The notes beneath the pieces were generated by a model that worked only from the letters and a program-made list of their open reading frames with translations, did not search any database and had not been told where the DNA came from. The translations under genes and the position numbers were made by a program. From Longimicrobiaceae bacterium (GTDB taxonomy: Bacteria; Gemmatimonadota; Gemmatimonadetes; Longimicrobiales; Longimicrobiaceae): a stretch of 48,589 nucleotides of DNA. Positions 26,390-36,598 of this stretch are shown in pieces. Location: positions 1-48,589 of the forward strand of contig JAUJOM010000029.1 of NCBI GenBank assembly GCA_030447645.1. Reading direction: 5' to 3'. How positions within the stretch are numbered: the stretch's first letter is position 1; each line of letters starts with the position of its first letter.

Positions 26390-28588
26390 CTATGTCGCGC
26401 CAGCAAGCTTCAGCTCTGTGTTGGGTTCCCGTGAGAGCCCCTCAGGCGTGGGGGAGGGGTGGCGACCCTCTGGCGACTCCAGTAGCGGGCGATCCATAAT
26501 GCGCTCGGGGATCGCGGGGATCTCCTGCACATCCAGGCCTGCGTGCCGGATCGCGTTGACGATGGCGGGCGCGGGGCCGTCGATGGGCATCTCCCCTACT
26601 CCCTTCGCACCGAACGGCCCATACCCGGTGGGATTCTCCAGCACCAGAACTTCCATGTGAGGCGTGTCCATGGTCGTGGGAATGGTGTAGTTGGTCAGCT
26701 GCGCGTTGGCCATGCCCCCATCCCTCATCACCACATGCTCGTTCAGGGCCCAGCCCACGCCCTGCGCCGTGCCGCCCTCGATCTGCCCCACCACCATGCT
26801 GGGGTGGATGGCCTTGCCGATTTCCAGCGCGGCTACCACCTGCAGGGGGCGCACTTCGTAGGTGACCGGGTCCACCTCCACCTCGGCTACGTTGCACCCC
26901 CAGCCGTACGCTGCGTAGGCGTCGCCCCGGTACTCCGTGTCATCCCAGGAGATTTCCTGCGGCTTCTCATACTCTCGCGTGACAACCAGCGGCCCGTGTA
27001 TTCGGGTGTACTCGGAGGGCGAAAGCTCCCCCAGGCGGTCGCGCATCTCCTCGGCGCAACGCTGCAGGATGCCTCCCACCACCATGCAGGTGCGCGACGC
27101 CACGGTCGGGCCGCTGTCAGGGACCTGCGCGGTATCTGGCTGGGCAATTTCGACCTGCTCGTAGGGAATTCCCAATGCTTCGGCGACGATCTGCGCATGC
27201 ATGGTGCGGGTTCCCTGCCCCATCTCCACGCTGGCGACCCGGATGCGAACCCCGTCCTCGGTGGTTTCGAGAGCAGCCTTGGAGGCGAGATGGACTTCGC
27301 CGCTCCCGGTAAAACCGGAGCCGTGGTAAAGAGCGACAACCCGATGCCGCGGCTCGTGCCCTGATATTCGCGGCGCTTCCGGTGGAAATGAGCGTGCTCC
27401 GTCGCGGCCCGAAGCACTTGCAGGGCACTGCAGTCTTCCCCATTCGCTGGCCGGTGGCCGTGGTGTCTCCCCGGGCGGAGGGCGTTGATCTCACGGAGGT
27501 GGACCGGGTCCATTCCCAGCTGCTCCGCGATGCGCTCCATGTGTACCTCCACTGCGAACTGAGTTTGCGGCGCGCCGAAGCCGCGGAATGCGCCGTTCGG
27601 CGGGGTGTTGGTCATGACGGCACGCCCCTGAATTCGCACGTTATCACAGCGGTATGGACCAGCGGCGTGAATGCAGCCGCGGGAAAGTACCACCGGACTC
27701 AGCGTTACGTACGCCCCGCCATCCAGCAGCACGTCGATGTCCATGGCAACCAGGCGCCCCTCCCGTGTCACTCCCGTCCGGTGCCGGATCACGGAGGGGT
27801 GACGCTTGGTGGTAGCCAGCATGTCTTCCACGCGATCGTAGATGATCTTCACTGGACGGCCGGACTTTCGAGCCAGGAGCCGCGTGCCCGGCGATCAGGT
27901 TGGGGTACTCTTCCTTGCCTCCAAACCCACCACCGGTTTCCATCTGAACGACGCGCACCTGCTCGTCCGGCAGGGCGAGAAGCGCCTTCAGGGCTTTGTG
28001 AACGTAGTACGGGCACTGCAGCGAGCCGTACACGGTCATGCCACCCTCCGCCTCCGGAACCGCGATTACGCCATTGGTCTCGATGTATACGTGCTCCTGG
28101 TGCCCGGTGCGGTAGGTACCCTCGATCACGACTTCCGCTTCAGCGAGGGCACGGTCGACATCCCCTTTCCGAATGCGGAGGTCCTTGAATACGACCGGAG
28201 AGGTTTCGGGATCAAAGATCGGAATGCCCGGCTCGTATTCGATCTCCACCCGGGCATCGAGCAGGCGCTCCCGGTCCTCGTGGGCCAGCAGGAGAATCGG
28301 CTCGGCGACGTGGTTCACCTCTTCCTTGACCAGGAACGGCTGGTCGTCCTCGATCAGCGCGACGAAGTTGCACCGAGGGCCCGGAATGTCCCGATAATCG
28401 ACAATCGTGAAACCGCGGGTGTCGAAGTCCAGCCTAACCGAGCGAATCCGCCCGCGAGGAATTGTGGAGCGAACCGTTCTGCCGTACAGCATTCCCGGGA
28501 ATTGCAGGTCGTCCACATACTCCGCGTCCCCGGTTACTTTGGGCATCCCATCCTTGCGGAGGACGTTTTGTCCGACGACGGAGTTCAT
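26390..28588 (-). pseudogene. xanthine dehydrogenase molybdopterin-binding subunit, frameshifted
   Basis: Starts MNSVVGQNVLRKDGMPKVTG at 28588 (the frame extends upstream, but family proteins start here). N-terminal a/b hammerhead domain, then GGGFGGKEEYPNLIA, a shift near 27880, NTPPNGAFRGFGAPQTQFA, a shift in about 27240-27440, EMGQGTRTMHAQIVAEALG and the catalytic GAKGVGEMP (Glu base). About 730 codons in three pieces, a normal length for the large subunit of xanthine/hypoxanthine oxidation. Divergent from the guanine deaminase gene, with which it shares a 133-bp control region. Confidence 0.8.
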
Positions 28589-28721
28589 GCTGCACAATCC
28601 AGTGGGTAGCGAGGGTGCGGATGCCGGGAAGGGCGTCCAACACAAATAACCCTCTTTCCGCGAAGCGCAGACAGGAGGGTCCCGAGAGCAGGGTTGCTTG
28701 TCCGGAAAGGACGCACCGGCT

Positions 28722-29306
28722 ATGCTACGCCGATGCTTAAAGATTCCAACAATTCGCATAGAGTACCCGGACTGGGTGGCCTCGCTGGTGGACTGGGAGC
28801 GCCGCTACGCATCCGACGAGGAAAGGATGCGCCTGGCCATCACGCTCTCCCGCGAGAATGTGGTGCGGCGGACGGGCGGGCCCTTTGGCGCAGCCATCTT
28901 CGAGATGGAAACCGGAAAGCTGGTTGCCGTGGGCATGAACAGCGTGGTGCGCCTCAACAACTGCACCCTGCACGGCGAGATGGTGGCCTTCATGATGGCC
29001 CAGGCGCGGCTCGGGTGCTTTACGCTCCGCTCCGATACCGGGCCCGCGCACGAACTGGTTACCTCGTGCGAGCCCTGCGCGATGTGCCTGGGCGCCACCC
29101 TCTGGAGTGGCGTACGGCGGGTGGTGTGCGGCGCCCATCGAGACGATGCCCGCCGCCTGAACTTTGAGGAGGGACCCGTTTTCCCGGAGTCGCACGCGTA
29201 CCTCGAGGCACGGGGAATCGAGATCGTGCATGGGGTACTTCGTGCAGAGGCGAACGCCGTTCTGGAACTTTACCGCTCAGGCGAAGGGATCATCTACAAT
29301 GGCTGA
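28722..29306 (+). CDS. guanine deaminase, CDA-fold zinc enzyme
   Basis: A nucleoside-deaminase-fold protein of 194 residues with zinc motifs LHGEMVA (HxE) and SCEPCAMCLGA (PCxxC) and FGAAIFEME upstream. Bacterial GuaD-type guanine deaminases and tRNA adenosine deaminases share these; the purine-catabolism context favours conversion of guanine to xanthine, the substrate of the divergent xdh genes. ATG at 28722 follows GGAAAGGAC. The stop overlaps the next start by 8 bp, so both are cotranscribed. Confidence 0.85.
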   Translation: MLRRCLKIPTIRIEYPDWVASLVDWERRYASDEERMRLAITLSRENVVRRTGGPFGAAIFEMETGKLVAVGMNSVVRLNNCTLHGEMVAFMMAQARLGCFTLRSDTGPAHELVTSCEPCAMCLGATLWSGVRRVVCGAHRDDARRLNFEEGPVFPESHAYLEARGIEIVHGVLRAEANAVLELYRSGEGIIYNG

Positions 29307-30657
29307 AAATCCGCTTGCGGGATCCCTTCCGGCTCAGGCGCTCGAAGGAGCCGGCGGTCGGCTTCGTGAGGCCAACCTCGCCTTTGCCAACCGCTATCCC
29401 GGCGAGTCGGGGCGTCGTCAGCCGGTACACACGGTGTACGGGGGCGCTCAGCTGTTCCGTTCGGACTCCGTTGGAAAGATCGGTACCGTCGCTCGCCGTG
29501 CTCTGGAGGAGTACGCGCCCGAGCCCGGCGTCTTCGCCCGGGCGCTCGGGCTTGCTGACGGTTTTGCCGAAACGCTCCATGCCCGCGTAGCAGAAAAGCT
29601 CGCCCGCGAGCCGGTGGAGGACTTTCGTATCGACTTCGAGGACGGCTACGGAAACCGGCCAGACGCGGAGGAGGACGGGCACGCCGTCTCCGTCGCGAGA
29701 GAGGTAGCGACAGGGATGGGGGCGGGAACCCTCTCGCCTTTTCTCGGAATTCGCATCAAGCCACTCAACGAGGAGATGCGGGAGCGGAGCGTGCGTACCC
29801 TGGACCTGTTTCTCACCGCGCTCCTCGACTGCACCGGCGGCAAGCTACCCGACAATTTCGTTCTCACCCTCCCCAAGGTGGTGATCGTTGAGCAGGTGAC
29901 CTTCTTCGCCGACGTCCTGGATCTGCTGGAAGAGCGATTAGGACTGGAAGCAGGGACGCTCGTCTTCGAGGCAATGGTGGAAACAGCGCAGGTGATCATC
30001 AGTCCCCAGGGGAGCCCTCTGCTCCCGCAGCTCCCCGATGCTTCCCGGGGCCGGATGATCGCCGCGCACTTCGGCACCTACGACTACACGGCCGGAGTCG
30101 GGATTACCGCTGCGCACCAGCGGATGCGACACCCGGCCTGCGACTTTGCCAAGCACGTGATGCAGGTCTCCTACGCAGGCACGGGCATATGGCTTTCGGA
30201 CGGATCTACAGCCATCCTGCCGGTTCCGGTCTACCGCGCCTCACCGGGCGCACCCCTCACTGCGGCGCAGGAGCGGGAAAACCACGAAAGTGTGCACCGC
30301 GCCTGGAAGCTGCACTTCGACGACGTGCGGCATTCCCTGGTGCACGGCTTCTACCAGGGATGGGACCTTCACCCCGCACAGCTCCCCACCCGTTACGCCG
30401 CCGTCTTCGCCTTTTTCCTGGAAGCGGTAGACGCAGCGGGCGAGCGCCTGCGGAATTTCGTCCAGAAAGCCGCGCGGGCTACACTGGTGGGAGATGTGTT
30501 CGACGATGCTGCCACTGGACAGGGGCTGCTGAACTACTTCGCGCGGGGAATCAACTGCGGCGCGCTTACCGAGGAAGAAGGGCTGCAGCGCACCAGCCTT
30601 ACGCTTGAGGAGCTACGCGGGCGCTCCTTCGTGAAAATCCTGCGCAACCGACAGTAG
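29299..30657 (+). CDS. DUF6986-type aldolase / malate-synthase-like protein
   Basis: A 452-residue protein related to the HpcH/HpaI-citrate lyase and malate synthase superfamily. Metal-binding acidic residues are visible in FRIDFEDGYGNRPDAEEDG and LVFEAMVETAQVIISPQG. A long family-specific block follows (AAHFGTYDYTAGVGITAAHQ, CDFAKHVMQVSYAGTGIW). Proteins of this type commonly sit beside uricase, allantoicase and allantoinase genes. Use of glyoxylate released from allantoate is a reasonable inference but not demonstrated. It overlaps guanine deaminase by 8 bp. Confidence 0.8.
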   Translation: MAENPLAGSLPAQALEGAGGRLREANLAFANRYPGESGRRQPVHTVYGGAQLFRSDSVGKIGTVARRALEEYAPEPGVFARALGLADGFAETLHARVAEKLAREPVEDFRIDFEDGYGNRPDAEEDGHAVSVAREVATGMGAGTLSPFLGIRIKPLNEEMRERSVRTLDLFLTALLDCTGGKLPDNFVLTLPKVVIVEQVTFFADVLDLLEERLGLEAGTLVFEAMVETAQVIISPQGSPLLPQLPDASRGRMIAAHFGTYDYTAGVGITAAHQRMRHPACDFAKHVMQVSYAGTGIWLSDGSTAILPVPVYRASPGAPLTAAQERENHESVHRAWKLHFDDVRHSLVHGFYQGWDLHPAQLPTRYAAVFAFFLEAVDAAGERLRNFVQKAARATLVGDVFDDAATGQGLLNYFARGINCGALTEEEGLQRTSLTLEELRGRSFVKILRNRQ

Positions 30658-30671
30658 GCCCCCACCCCCGG

Positions 30672-30697
30672 CCCCTCCCCTAATTCTAGGGGAGGGG
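30672..30697. terminator. perfect 11-bp hairpin between convergent genes
   Basis: CCCCTCCCCTA (30672-30682), loop ATTC, TAGGGGAGGGG (30687-30697). It lies 15 bp after the aldolase-like stop and before the convergent puuD end. There is no T tract on either side, so it may be a Rho-independent-like stem shared by both genes or a dispersed C/G-rich repeat. The next 200 bases hold G/C runs and the repeated words GACCGTGTGAGC at about 30817 and 30884. Confidence 0.5.
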
Positions 30698-30901
30698 AGC
30701 ACTACAACAGCTGTTCCTCGCCCCCAGGATTGGGGGGGGACCAAGGGGGCAACGCTGTGCGAGCCCAAGCGAGTCCCCACCCAGGCAGAAGCCGTCCAGC
30801 GGCGAAGCCAGCGGATGACCGTGTGAGCAGCCCCCTGGCTTCCATCTCCGCGTCGCGCCAAGCAGCCTGCATGATCCAGCGTCGGACCGTGTGAGCGCCC
30901 C

Positions 30902-32079
30902 CTACTCCGCTCGCGCCCCTTTCTCGCTCCTCGGGCGTGATCCAGGTCTTGTTGCCGGGAGGCATGGTCTGTGTCTCCACGGCGCGCGCCAGAATGCGGT
31001 CTGCACGCACCCGGATCTGCTCCGGGGTGTCAAAGGCGACTCCGGCCGGTGCGATCCCGAATGTGCGGTCCGCGGGGCTCGCCGAGTGGCAGACGGTGCA
31101 GCGCTTGTCGATGACGGCGTGCGCCTGGGCGAACGAGGCGGTCCGTGGCTCAGGGCTATCGGCCACCGGTGCGGTGCTTGCCTTGGGTTCGACAGCCAGG
31201 AGGTAGAGCATGGCAAGTGCGGCCACGGCCGTGGCAGCGAGTGCGGGGCGCCAGCGCGGGTAGGTGAAGCGAATGTTGAGCAGGTGCCGAACGGCCGCTC
31301 CAGCGAGGACCAGGATCCCGAGCAGGAGCCAGCTGAGTCGGTGGCCATAAAGACTGGCGAAGTGGCTGCTCAGCATCAGTACGATCACCGGGAAGGTCAG
31401 GTAGTTGTTGTGGATTGACCGCTCCTTGGCCCGCGCTGCGAGCACGGGGTCTGGGCGCCCTCCCTTCCACCGCGGCGACCAGCTGCCGCTGTGAAGGCAT
31501 GATCACCCGAAACACGTTCCCTGCCATCAGCGTTCCCAGCAGCGCGCCCACGTGCAGAAAAGCCGCGCGCCCGCTGAATGCGCGGGTCAGCCCGAAGGCG
31601 ACGAGGACCACCAGAACCAGGCCGATGGCGGCGGCCGCACCTCCGATTTGTGCCAGCAGCCGACTGATCACCAGGTCATAAATCAGCCACCCACCCACCA
31701 GCACTCCGAGGCTCAGAGCAACAGCGTGGAGCAGGCTCAAGTCGGCGACCGCCGGATCCACCAGCAGTGCGCCGCCGCTGGCGTAGTAGACCACCCCGAG
31801 GAGAACGACACCTGTGAGCCAGGTGGTGTACGCCTGCCACTTGAACCAGTGCAGCGGCCGCGACCGGTCCCAGCCCCTGAGGTCCTTTTCTACGTAATAA
31901 AAGCCGCCACTGTGGAGCAGCCAGATCTCCCCCTGAATGCCCTCCTGTCCCGCCGCGGGCGACAGCAGGTTGCGGTCGAGCCAGTTGAACAGGAGAGAGT
32001 TGCCGATCCACATGATCCCAGCCACAACATGTATCCAGCGGAAAACCAGGTCCAGGATCTCCCTCGTGCCCGCGTCCAC
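30902..32079 (-). CDS. puuD: membrane-bound urate oxidase PuuD (urate hydroxylase), one frameshift
   Basis: Oxidises urate to 5-hydroxyisourate and passes electrons to a C-terminal cytochrome c domain. N-terminal membrane region (FRWIHVVAGIMWIGNSLLFN, GGFYYVEK, LHWFKWQAYTTWLTG) with several helices, then a C-terminal haem motif CTVCHSASP and the distal Met in TQTMPPGN. The frame shifts near 31450, where one base fewer in a CCC run joins the two halves (APDPVLAARAKERSIHNN). The C-terminal end is uncertain; one frame stops at 30902, the other reads on to 30702. Stop and start spacing (1 bp) couples it to HIU hydrolase. Confidence 0.88.
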
Positions 32080-32424
32080 TCAGCTCCCGCGGTAGGTGGA
32101 GTACCCGAAAGGGCTTAGCAGCAAGGGGACATGGTAGTGCTGACTGGCATCGTGGATCTCGAAGGCGACGGAAACCTCCGGATAAAAGGTCTCGAGGTCC
32201 CGAGCCCGGAAGTAAGCTCCGGTATCGAAGGTGAGATGGTACCTGCCGGGCGCCATGGACTCGCCAGCCGGTAGCAGATCCCGAATGCGTCCGTCAGCGT
32301 CCGTCGCGCCGACGGCGATCACTTGTGGGGTGTGTGAGTCCGACAGGCGCTCCAGAACGACGGATACGCCCACGGCCGGCTGCCCGCGTGAAGTGTCCAG
32401 TATGTGTGTAGTGATCGCGCTCAT
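32080..32424 (-). CDS. uraH: 5-hydroxyisourate hydrolase (transthyretin-like)
   Basis: Hydrolyses 5-hydroxyisourate to OHCU. The 114-residue protein has the N-terminal ITTHILDTSRGQPA, the internal GRYHLTFDTGAYF and HYHVPLLLSPFGYSTY, and the diagnostic C-terminal YRGS tetrapeptide. No signal sequence. It overlaps the decarboxylase stop by 4 bp and abuts puuD, so urate oxidation and the next two steps are coupled. Confidence 0.96.
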   Translation of the reverse strand: MSAITTHILDTSRGQPAVGVSVVLERLSDSHTPQVIAVGATDADGRIRDLLPAGESMAPGRYHLTFDTGAYFRARDLETFYPEVSVAFEIHDASQHYHVPLLLSPFGYSTYRGS

Positions 32425-32930
32425 GGGCTCAACAGCTTTGCCAGCCGTAGATGGGTGATTCTGCGCTGTTCTTCGGCGGCCACGCGAATTTCGGTTTCCG
32501 GATCGTTGTTGAGGCGTCGGGTCAGAATGGCGAGCAGCTCATCCCCGCTCTTTCCGGCGGCACACACCAGATAAATGTGGCCGAACCGCTCCTCGTAAGC
32601 ACGGTTCCCCTCCACCAGCGCCTGCCGGGTCGCATCCGCTGCATCAGCGATCCCAGCCTGCTCCCGCTCGGACCACTGCTTTTCACGGGCGGTCTGTCCT
32701 GCCTCAGCCTTGCGTTCGCCGATTCGGGGGTGGCTCCGGAACGCCTCCAGCCAGTCCTCGCGATCCAGGCTCCACCAGACCGCATCGGCCGTGTCCAGCA
32801 GCTCGGCGGTGTCGGCGAAAGGGCGCTGGGCCGCCACCTGCCGGGCCCACTTGCGTGATCCGCAGCAGGTCAGCAGCTCCGCCTCCGCCTGCTCTGGGGG
32901 AACAGCGTTCAGGTGCTGGATGCTGCTCAT
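32421..32930 (-). CDS. uraD: OHCU decarboxylase
   Basis: Decarboxylates 2-oxo-4-hydroxy-4-carboxy-5-ureidoimidazoline to S-allantoin. The all-helical 169-residue protein shows the signature FRSHPRIGERK (catalytic His), CCGSRKWARQVAAQRPF and FGHIYLVCAAGKSGDELL. Overlaps allantoicase (stop at 32927) and HIU hydrolase by 4 bp each. Confidence 0.95.
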   Translation of the reverse strand: MSSIQHLNAVPPEQAEAELLTCCGSRKWARQVAAQRPFADTAELLDTADAVWWSLDREDWLEAFRSHPRIGERKAEAGQTAREKQWSEREQAGIADAADATRQALVEGNRAYEERFGHIYLVCAAGKSGDELLAILTRRLNNDPETEIRVAAEEQRRITHLRLAKLLSP

Positions 32931-33930
32931 TGGGCAGCAAGCGTGCCCCAGAGCCGGAGCCGCGCCACGCCGCCATCCGGGAAGATATTTAGCCGGACGT
33001 GCGTGATCGGTCCCGTTTGTAGCAACTCGTCCTCCAGCCGGTGACGGGTGTGCGGCTGCAGCTTGGTTTCCAGAAGGAGGGGAGACCAGGGTGCCGACGG
33101 ATCGGTGAGTGCGTCCACCGAGGCGCCGGGAGCGCTTACTCCCTCAAGCGAGCAGCAATCGGGGGCGTTGCCCTTGAAGTGGTCGGTGTCGATTTCAACG
33201 CGGTGAATGACTCCGGGCGCGGCAAGGCGAACAATGCTCCAGTCGTGCCCGAATCCACGCCGCCGGCGCGTCTCCCATCCGTCTCCCATGAAGAGCGACC
33301 GCCCTGGCAGGATCAGGTTCTGCCGGTGCCCGAAGAACATGTCGCTGCAGACGGGCACCCATCCGCCGTTCTCCAGCGCGGCCAGGTCGATCTCGCCTCC
33401 CTCACCGGCAAAGCCGGTCCACTCCGGAACCACATCGCCGTACACGCGCAACCTCGCGACGCCACCGTCCGGGAAGATGTTCAAGCGAAGGTGCGTTACA
33501 CGCTCCGGCACCTCCACCAGGAAGCGATTCAGGCTGTCTCCCTGGAGCGGCGACTTGGGGAGCAGCGAAAACCATGGCGCTGTGTCCGCCGCGAGCTGCC
33601 TGGGGTCCGGAATGCCCCTGATAGCGCACGCCTCGATGGAGCAATGCTCCGGATAATTTCCCCGAAAGTAGCTCGTATCGACCACCACACCTCGAACGAT
33701 TCCCGGCAGGCCAAGCCGAACGATGCACCAGTCATAGCCCGGGCTTCGTCGGCGGCGCGTTTCCCAGCCGTCCATCCACTTGCCGCGCTCGGTGTATTCG
33801 CCCTCCCGCCACTCCGCCGCGCCCGGTTTGAGCAGATTTTCCTTGGGGCAAAGAACTCGTCGTTCGCCAGCAGCACCGCGCCGCCGAATCGCTCCGCTGC
33901 GAGGTCCACCAGCTCTTCAAATTGCATCAT
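32927..33930 (-). CDS. alc: allantoicase, one frameshift
   Basis: Hydrolyses allantoate to ureidoglycolate and urea. Two allantoicase repeats are evident: GWETRRRR..GYDWCIVRL and GWETRRRR..GHDWSIVRL, each ending in HLRLNIFPDGGVARLR. The N terminus MMQFEELVDLAAERFGGAVL starts at 33930; a missing base in the run of four G at about 33846 breaks the frame at DEFFAP, after which the main frame resumes at about MDGWE. The joined protein has 334 residues, normal for the family. It overlaps allantoinase by 14 bp. Confidence 0.92.
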
Positions 33931-35278
33931 CCGTCACCTCGGAGGAGAATGCGCCCGGTTGGGCCGAAGGAAATTCGCCGCGATCATAAATCTTTTCTCC
34001 CCGAAGGTACGTCGCCCGCACTACGCCGGGAAGAAGCTGACCCACGTACGGTGAAAGTTTGTGGCGGTGATGCAGCATACCGGGCTCCACCGAGTACTCG
34101 GCGTCCGGGTCCCATACCACCAGATCGGCGTCGTATCCAGGCGCAATGGCACCCTTGCACCCCTCCAATCCCGCCAGGCGCGCGGGCGCCCGACTCATCA
34201 CGCGTCCAGGTGCTGAAACGTATAGCCCCGTGTCCGTGCTCCCGCCCAGATCACGGAGAGCCCCAGCTGCAGGGATGCAATCCCGCCCCACGCCCGAATG
34301 AAGTCGCCCGTATCGAGGGCCTTCATCGCGGGTGGGCACGGGGAGTGATCCGAAACGATCATGTCGATCAATCCCTCTGCCAGCGCATTCCAGAGCCGCT
34401 CGCGGTTCTCCACTTCCCGGATCGGAGGAGCGCACTTGAGCGCGCCGTGGCACCCGCCGGGATCGCCTCAGCCGCAAAGTGCAGGTAATGCGGACACGTT
34501 TCCGCCGTGATCGGCAGACCTTCTGCACGAGCACTTCGGAGGAGCGGGAGGGCGTCCGCCGATGCAAGGTGGACCACGTGCACTCGTGTCCCGAACTCAC
34601 GGCACAGCCGGACCAGCAGGGTGATCGCTTCGTCCTCGGCGGCCCGCGGACGCGATGCAAGGTACGTCTGGTAGCTACGAGAGGATCGGCGCCTGGGAGC
34701 GCAGCCGCCGCCAGTTCCAGCGGCCCCGGGAGTTCAGCATGGACCAGCAGCGGCGCGCCAAGTTCGGCGAGTACCGGCATGGCCGCACGCAGATCGGCCT
34801 CACCTACGTGCGGAAACTCATCCACGCCGGATGGGGCGAGAAAGCACTTGAATCCGAGCACCCCGGCATCCCACAGTGGGCGTAGCTCGCCCTGGTTTCC
34901 TGGAACCACCCCTCCCCAGAATGCCACATCCACATGGCTTTTGCCCCGTGCGGCTTCAAGCTTTTGGCAGAAGTTAGCCACACCCGTCGTTGCCGGAACG
35001 CTGTTCAACGGCATCTCCACCAGTGTGGTCACCCCGCCAGCGGCGGCTGCCCGAGTCGCTGTCTCGAACCCTTCCCACTCGGTTCTGCCCGGCTCGTTGG
35101 TATGCACATGGGTGTCCACCAGCCCCGGAAGCAGAAGCGCGTCACCAACCTCCACCAGCGGAGCGCCTGGGGGGATCTGGTCATAGTCCGTAACCGCGGC
35201 GATGCGGCCATCCCGAATGTGCACCGCGGACGGACCTATCCCATCAGGCGTTACCACACGCGAGCCGCGGATGATCAA
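33917..35278 (-). CDS. allB: allantoinase, two compensating frameshifts
   Basis: A zinc amidohydrolase converting allantoin to allantoate. The metal site DTHVHTNEP, carboxylated lysine GFKCFLAPSG, LLVHAE, VHVVHLASADALP and DHSPCPPAMK are all present. The continuous frame keeps the N and C ends but runs out of frame between about 34660 and 34200, where the correct residues (VHVVHLASADALPLLRSARA, GGIASLQLGLSVIWAGA) are in another frame. Two opposite indels explain this. The protein would be about 453 residues, as usual. Confidence 0.93.
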   Translation of the reverse strand: MIIRGSRVVTPDGIGPSAVHIRDGRIAAVTDYDQIPPGAPLVEVGDALLLPGLVDTHVHTNEPGRTEWEGFETATRAAAAGGVTTLVEMPLNSVPATTGVANFCQKLEAARGKSHVDVAFWGGVVPGNQGELRPLWDAGVLGFKCFLAPSGVDEFPHVGEADLRAAMPVLAELGAPLLVHAELPGPLELAAAALPGADPLVATRRTLHRVRGPPRTKRSPCWSGCAVSSGHECTWSTLHRRTPSRSSEVLVQKVCRSRRKRVRITCTLRLRRSRRVPRRAQVRSSDPGSGEPRAALECAGRGIDRHDRFGSLPVPTRDEGPRYGRLHSGVGRDCIPAAGALRDLGGSTDTGLYVSAPGRVMSRAPARLAGLEGCKGAIAPGYDADLVVWDPDAEYSVEPGMLHHRHKLSPYVGQLLPGVVRATYLRGEKIYDRGEFPSAQPGAFSSEVTDDAI

Positions 35279-35289
35279 GGTCTAGCGCC

Positions 35290-35929
35290 TCACGCGACAG
35301 CGAGCCGGTACATGCTCGCCTGGTTCTGCGAATCCGCGGGCACGAAGCCCATCCTGCGAAGGTAGTCCGCGTGCTCCCTGCTGCCGCCCACGCTGACGAT
35401 CTCGCGGATGCCCCCGCTGTCGAAGGAACTCCGCGTGTTCGGAAAAGAGGTACGTCCCGGTCTTGAAGTCTCGGAATCTGGGAATCACGAAGTCCAGCCG
35501 GACGAGGAGGGTGTCGCGGCCCTGTACCTCCCCGATGAAAAGCCCCGCTGGGACCATGTCTCGCAGGATGAAGAAGATGAGCTGGTTGTCGGCGGGACCA
35601 AACGAGAAATCAGGCAGGAAGCGCTTGATCTCCTGCCCATAAAAGTTCAGGAAGTAGCGCAGATACTCGGAATCCGGCTTGATCTCCAGAAGCTTGAAGT
35701 ACTCCTTCGTCGCGAGCATCTGACGCAGGTAGTACAGGTTGATGAAGACAATGAACAGGTTGACTGCGGCAACCGGGTAAGCCCCGATGAGCACGCCGTA
35801 GATCGCAAAGAACGCCGAGCCGAAAAGGTTGATGACCCGCAGCTTGAGGATGGAGCTCATCATCAGGGAGATGGCCACCAGTGCGGATGCCACATACCCG
35901 ATCAACTCAAGAATCCACCGCTGATCCAT
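35290..35929 (-). CDS. YgjV-like membrane protein with acetyltransferase-like tail, one frameshift
   Basis: N-terminal helices (LELIGYVASALVAISLMMSS, FGSAFFAIYGVLIGAYPVAA, FIVFINLYYLRQML) match small YgjV-type inner-membrane proteins. A soluble C-terminal part (IKPDSEYLRYFLNFYGQEIK, VRLDFVIPRFRDFKTG) ends, after a shift at a run of five C near 35410, with GGIREIVSVGGSREHADYLR and MGFVPADSQNQASMYRLAV. The tail resembles the end of GNAT folds. The stop at 35290 is recovered only after the shift. The role is unknown; it lies 11 bp upstream of allantoinase in the same direction, so it heads the degradation operon. Confidence 0.7.
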
Positions 35930-36106
35930 TCGTTCAGTCTTTCACCGGAAGATGAGTCGAGGCACTCCTGCGGATTGTAACGGGCCGGCACACGAGCACG
36001 CTACATCACGCACCTTGCTGCCTGTACCAGCGCCGCGCTAGAGTGCAGCGTGATGCGCCGCGACCGCTCGGCGCCATTTTCCTCTTCCTGGCACCGCCGC
36101 GCACAA

Positions 36107-36598
36107 ATGCGACGCACCGCACATCACCTGCTGATGCTGACACTAACCCTGTTTGCCGCAGCGTCATGCGGGAACCCTCAGCCAGGTACCATCGTGGGCG
36201 ACATGTTTCTCGCGGAAGATCTCAGCCGGCAGATCAATCTTGCCGGGGCTCCGGTGCATCTACTGCCGCATGAAGCCGCGCTTGACTCCGCGCTGGCGCG
36301 CATATGCCCGAACCGAAGAGGAGCGGCCGCTCCATCCCGGGCCGCCCAGGAGCAAGCCTGGCGGAAGCGGGAGCGGATTCTTTCGGCGCAGGCGCGAAGG
36401 ACCGTAACCACCGGTGCTCAGGCGGAGTTCGCCCTCGATAGCGTGCCTCCGGGCCGGTACCGCCTGTGGGCTGACACCACCGTGGGAGGCGCCCGGTGGA
36501 CATGGCTGCACCCCGTTACGGTAAGGCCGGGCGACACCCTCCGCGTCGCCCTGAGCAACGCGAACTCCGACGAGGATCCGTTCCGATGCCGGGTATGA
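36107..36598 (+). CDS. hypothetical lipoprotein
   Basis: The ATG at 36107 starts a lipoprotein signal (MRRTAHHLLMLTLTLFAAAS then Cys). An in-frame ATG at 36050 exists but would bury the signal. The rest has a carboxypeptidase-regulatory-like look (beta-rich, ALDSVPPGRYRLWADTTVGG, VTVRPGDTLRVAL). No catalytic motif. 163 residues. It may be an exported structural or binding protein; no family is certain. Confidence 0.6.
   Translation: MRRTAHHLLMLTLTLFAAASCGNPQPGTIVGDMFLAEDLSRQINLAGAPVHLLPHEAALDSALARICPNRRGAAAPSRAAQEQAWRKRERILSAQARRTVTTGAQAEFALDSVPPGRYRLWADTTVGGARWTWLHPVTVRPGDTLRVALSNANSDEDPFRCRV

Noticed and set aside
19603..28600. Integrated mobile element at tRNA-Pro
   Set aside because: No integrase, transposase or copy of the tRNA 3' end was found to the right; only gene damage is seen.
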